A DNA stretch of 24,803 nucleotides from a virus, in the IMG/VR virus record IMGVR_UViG_3300017752_000150, positions 1 to 24,803 of that record; one strand, written 5' to 3'. Shown here piece after piece: positions 22,308 through 24,803 of the stretch. The position numbers were made by a program, and so were the translations under genes. The notes under the pieces were generated by a model that did no database searches, was not told where the DNA came from, and worked only from the letters and a program-made list of their open reading frames with translations. Position 1 is the first letter of the stretch. Every line of letters begins with the position of its first letter.

Positions 22308-22820
22308 ATGACAAAAAAATTAGAAGAACTATTCGATGTAGCGCCTGCAGACGAACTTGATATCACTAGTGAAGAAAATAGCAAAGTAGTTGAAACGATT
22401 ACTAGTCAGGATTTGCCACAGATACAAACAGCACTAACTAATGTAGATAAAATTGATGCTGCGTTACCTAGTGTCCGTGAGCTTGATACAAGCGACAAAG
22501 AGATGGATGACATTGCAGTGTTGGCACAGGATACATTTAAAGACTTGATGGATTTAGGTATGAATGTAGAAGCACGTTTTAGTGGTGAAATTTTTAGCAA
22601 TGCAGCTCGCATGCTAGACACAGCATTAAGTGCAAAGAGTGCAAAGATTAACAAAAAGTTGCGCATGGTAGATCTACAGTTAAAGAAAGCAACATTAGAT
22701 GCTAGACTTGCTAAAGAAGCAAAAGCCAACGGTGAAGATGTTGAAGATGGCGAAGGTCAGACAGTTGACCGTAATCAACTTTTAATGGAAATCTTAGGCA
22801 GGAACTCTGAACAAAAGTAA
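22308..22820 (+). CDS. 16: Terminase small subunit, gp16-like (170 aa)
   Basis: The length (170 versus 164 for T4 gp16) and layout fit. An acidic, flexible N-terminus (residues ~1-60) is followed by a central helical hairpin (VLAQDTFKDLMDLGMNVEAR through MLDTALSAKSAKINKKLRMV), the oligomerising coiled-coil region of T4-type small terminases. It ends in a basic helix and an acidic linker leading to NQLLMEILGR. The small subunit regulates the large terminase gp17 and DNA recognition during headful packaging. Identification rests on architecture plus the neighbouring gp4, since sequence identity in this family is low. The stop codon is fused to a late-promoter box (TAATAAATA) for the next gene. 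Confidence 0.7.
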   Translation: MTKKLEELFDVAPADELDITSEENSKVVETITSQDLPQIQTALTNVDKIDAALPSVRELDTSDKEMDDIAVLAQDTFKDLMDLGMNVEARFSGEIFSNAARMLDTALSAKSAKINKKLRMVDLQLKKATLDARLAKEAKANGEDVEDGEGQTVDRNQLLMEILGRNSEQK

Positions 22821-22826
22821 TAAATA
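22819..22826 (+). promoter_or_regulatory. T4-type late promoter box fused to stop codon (AATAAATA)
   Basis: The gp16 TAA (22818-22820) merges into the box. The next ATG at 22852 lies 25 bases downstream with AAGGA between. This is the same arrangement as at 13829. Confidence 0.7.
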
Positions 22827-22851
22827 CACACATATAATAAGGAATGTTACT

Positions 22852-23343
22852 ATGAAAAGTTTTAAGAGTTATCTTGTAGAGAGCGAACAAACATACAAGT
22901 TTCGCATTAAACTAGCAAATATGCTAGATGAAGAAACAATGGACGCACTGGAATCTGCACTTGACAAATATGAAGTTGCAAGTGTAAGCAAGCCAAAGAA
23001 AACTCCAATCCAAGAACATCCAATGGATTTTCAGACTCTGCAAAACGCAGAAGTGGATATTATGGACACTGAACTAAAGTATCCTGTAACTGCACATCAA
23101 CTATATGAATATATCAGTCAAACAATTGGTGTACCTGCAAGTCATTTGGTAGTGATTAACAGTGATCATCCTGAAGAGATTGCTCGTGAAGAAGCGATCA
23201 AAGAAGAAGAATATAAGTCAGTGCTTGAAACTGATTATGAAGATTCAAATAATGCTAAAGATAGTTTTGGAGATGAGTATAATGAGAACATGCTCAAAAG
23301 TCTTGAAACTCGCAAATATGAGTTTGATAAAAAGGGCGAGTGA
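22852..23343 (+). CDS. Conserved protein with capsid-targeting-like N-terminus (163 aa)
   Basis: Unrecognised beyond being of a type I recall from marine T4-like phages. The first residues MKSFKSYLVESEQ resemble the N-terminal capsid-targeting sequence of T4 internal head proteins (MKTYQEFIAEA). They contain LVE-S (residues 8-11), a fit to the gp21 prohead-protease consensus (I/L)xE before a small residue. Residues ~15-105 form a compact alpha/beta domain (YKFRIKLANMLDEETMDALE, then KYPVTAHQLYEYISQTIGVP), perhaps ferredoxin-like. The last 55 residues are very acidic and probably disordered. It could be an internal head or core protein. The TGA overlaps the next ATG. Confidence 0.75.
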   Translation: MKSFKSYLVESEQTYKFRIKLANMLDEETMDALESALDKYEVASVSKPKKTPIQEHPMDFQTLQNAEVDIMDTELKYPVTAHQLYEYISQTIGVPASHLVVINSDHPEEIAREEAIKEEEYKSVLETDYEDSNNAKDSFGDEYNENMLKSLETRKYEFDKKGE

Positions 23344-24146
23344 TGAACGATCTTTACAAAGCAATTGATGCACTAAATGAAATTTTACAAGCAGAGCGCA
23401 CTGAACAAGAACTTGAAGAGCGTGTAACTTATAGTACACTTGCTAAACTAAGCGGCATTGAAAATCCTGATAAGATTTATCCAGGTCAAAAGATTACATT
23501 GCCAGGTGGCGGTAGTTACACAGTAAAAGGTGGCGATACACTAAGTGGTATTGCACAAGATTACAGACTTGGAAACATTGGTAAAAAAGATGACTTTAAA
23601 GGATTAGATGATCCAAAAACTAGAGCACCTCAAGTACCTAGTAAGTTAGGACCAGACGGACAATATGACGGTGATGATCTAGGTAACGCACCAACAACAC
23701 CAAATAAGTTAGGACCAGATGGAAAATATAGTGGTGATGATCTAGGTAATGCACCGACAACACCAGAGAAAAAACCAACTCCTGTGCAATATCCATCTAA
23801 GCCAGTTGATAACGATATGCTAAACAAGTATGATAAAATTAATAAAGACGAGTACAAATTAGATACTACAAGCATCAAACCAGCACCTGCTTATAATAAG
23901 ATGGACAAGCCAGTTGATATTAAGACTGCTTCAAACGACGACGCAGCTCTTGCAGCAAAGTATGCTCAAATGACAAATCCAAATTTAAATGTTAAGCCAG
24001 TTGTTACGCCTAGTGCATCTAGTGCAGAAAAAGCAATTGGCAAAGCAGGTGAAAAAGCTGCATCGGCAATAAAAACAGACATAGATAAAAGTTATACGAA
24101 AAAAGGCGTTAGTAGCCTTTACGATAGACTAAAAGACTTATTTTAA
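23343..24146 (+). CDS. LysM-type protein with repeats (267 aa)
   Basis: The ATG at 23343 overlaps the preceding TGA (TGATG); the GTG three bases earlier is less likely. Residues 30-54 (TLAKLSGIENPDKIYPGQKI) are the second half of a LysM motif, and residues 58-79 (SYTVKGGDTLSGIAQDYRLG) are the first half, in reverse of the usual order. Two 21-residue repeats follow (KLGPDG(Q/K)Y.GDDLGNAPTT, about 101-142). The remainder is Pro, Lys and Asp-rich and likely disordered, with an Ala/Lys amphipathic helix near the end. LysM domains bind N-acetylglucosamine glycans such as peptidoglycan. Neighbours suggest a virion or head-associated protein. Confidence 0.78.
   Translation: MNDLYKAIDALNEILQAERTEQELEERVTYSTLAKLSGIENPDKIYPGQKITLPGGGSYTVKGGDTLSGIAQDYRLGNIGKKDDFKGLDDPKTRAPQVPSKLGPDGQYDGDDLGNAPTTPNKLGPDGKYSGDDLGNAPTTPEKKPTPVQYPSKPVDNDMLNKYDKINKDEYKLDTTSIKPAPAYNKMDKPVDIKTASNDDAALAAKYAQMTNPNLNVKPVVTPSASSAEKAIGKAGEKAASAIKTDIDKSYTKKGVSSLYDRLKDLF
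23643..23768 (+). repeat. Two tandem 63-bp repeats in the LysM gene
   Basis: Copies at 23643-23705 and 23706-23768 start with AAGTTAGGACCAGA and differ at a modest number of mainly synonymous positions. They encode the KLGPDG...GDDLGNAPTTP repeat twice. Unit length is a whole number of codons, so copy number could change without breaking the frame. Confidence 0.85.
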
Positions 24147-24156
24147 GGAGAAAGCA

Positions 24157-24803
24157 ATGGATATTGCATCACTAAGAGCGAAACTAGACAATATCGCAGA
24201 GGAACTAGCACAGTTACCTGAGCAAGACATTGCGATTGAAGAAGAAACAATTGAAGAGGCACACATGATGCCAAAAACACTGAAGTGTAAAGAGTGTGGC
24301 GATATGTTAGGCAACCCAACTACAGATTGTGAATGCGACAGTCAGGATCCAAAAGGTGATAATTGGATTATGGTTGATGTTGACAATGATGGCGACATGG
24401 ACATGGCACTTGCTAACGAAGGTTTTGCAGTCGGTGCTAGGGTTGCTCCAGAAGAAGAAGGCCCAGATCAAGCACCAGGAAAAGTTATTGCAGTAGATGG
24501 CGATAAAGTTACTGTTGAGTTTATGGATGGTTCAACAGAAGTATTTTCACAAGATGAGTTATTTGCATTACCGGAAAGCATTGAAACAGAAGGCAAAAAA
24601 GATGACGAAGAGCATGAGTTAGAAAAACTTATTAAAGGTTCGCCAATTGATATAGATGCGTCCGGCCCAATGAAGTCAAAGAAAATGAAGGAAGAAGAAG
24701 CAGTTGAAGAAGCAACTGTAGAAGTTCCTGTACAGGAACTTGCTGATCTAATGCAACTAGCGGGCTACGAAAACTATGCAGAACGTATCGAAGAGTATGC
24801 TAA
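24157..24803 (+). CDS. Partial acidic protein with CxxC/CxC knuckle (runs off window)
   Basis: Starts at ATG 24157 behind AAGGAG and remains open to base 24803, so at least 215 residues are encoded. Cys44-x-x-Cys47 and Cys58-x-Cys60 suggest a zinc knuckle. DVDNDGDMD (residues 74-82) follows the DxDxDGDxD pattern of calcium-binding loops. A GKVIAVDGDKVTVEFMDGST segment (about residues 108-127) looks like a small KOW/SH3-type barrel. IEEA (32-35) could be a gp21-type cleavage site. The C-terminal visible part is acidic with an amphipathic helix (VQELADLMQLAGYENYAERI). Not recognised. The setting near gp16 and gp4 suggests a head-associated role. Confidence 0.7.
   Translation, partial: MDIASLRAKLDNIAEELAQLPEQDIAIEEETIEEAHMMPKTLKCKECGDMLGNPTTDCECDSQDPKGDNWIMVDVDNDGDMDMALANEGFAVGARVAPEEEGPDQAPGKVIAVDGDKVTVEFMDGSTEVFSQDELFALPESIETEGKKDDEEHELEKLIKGSPIDIDASGPMKSKKMKEEEAVEEATVEVPVQELADLMQLAGYENYAERIEEYA

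Noticed and set aside
1-24803. CRISPR arrays, tRNA genes, insertion sequences
   Set aside because: No regularly spaced direct repeats, no cloverleaf-like segment with a CCA end and no transposase-like frame were seen. Repeats present are within coding modules.

Overview
The window looks like part of the late structural region of a marine T4-like myovirus, of the kind that infects cyanobacteria or SAR11-type bacteria. The evidence is a run of recognisable T4-type virion genes (neck gp13 and gp14, tail terminator gp15, tail sheath gp18, tail tube gp19, head-completion gp4, terminase small subunit gp16, dNMP kinase gp1), repeated T4 late-promoter boxes of the form (T/G/A)ATAAATA upstream of genes, tight packing with TAATG/ATGA overlaps, and AT-rich composition. 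No photosynthesis, tRNA or integrase gene is visible, so the host cannot be fixed from this window.

Layout. Bases 1-8193 (+) carry five fibre or appendage genes built from shared modules: the 3' end of a large structural protein, a 378-aa structural protein, a 1124-aa fibre-like protein, a 639-aa fibre-like protein and a 185-aa protein. The C-terminal domain of the 185-aa protein is a paralogue of the 1124-aa protein's C-terminus. A gene of uncertain function (8195-8941) with a weak glycosyltransferase/DUF115-like look closes the cluster. Bases 8921-11893 (-) hold gp14, gp15 and a Nudix hydrolase, read from a late promoter that lies back to back with one on the other strand. Bases 11938-13830 (+) hold a small Smr-domain protein and then a compact operon under a good sigma70-type promoter: a 27-aa membrane peptide, 71-aa and 58-aa proteins, and a conserved 383-aa protein. 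Bases 13860-15934 (+) carry gp13, an unrecognised AT-rich gene and dNMP kinase; a degenerate HNH/zinc protein lies opposite (15891-16223, -). Bases 16331-22820 (+) carry the sheath, tube, a tube-fold protein, a small protein, gp4 and gp16. Bases 22852-24803 (+) carry three acidic proteins, one with a capsid-targeting-like N-terminus, one with LysM half-motifs, and one with a CxxC/CxC knuckle that runs off the window.

How the genes work together: most are virion assembly genes. gp13 and gp14 form the neck, gp15 caps the sheath, gp18 and gp19 form the contractile tail, and the fibres recognise the host. gp4 and gp16 act in head completion and packaging, and gp1 and Nudix act on nucleotides. Two intrinsic terminators (5607-5633, 19558-19590) and at least eight late-promoter boxes divide the region into transcription units.

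The most notable oddity is a single in-frame TGA that splits the tail sheath gene, with about 500 open codons in the same frame after it. Others are the mirror-image late promoters, one of which would give a leaderless Smr mRNA, and the mini-operon of tiny genes under a host-type promoter.
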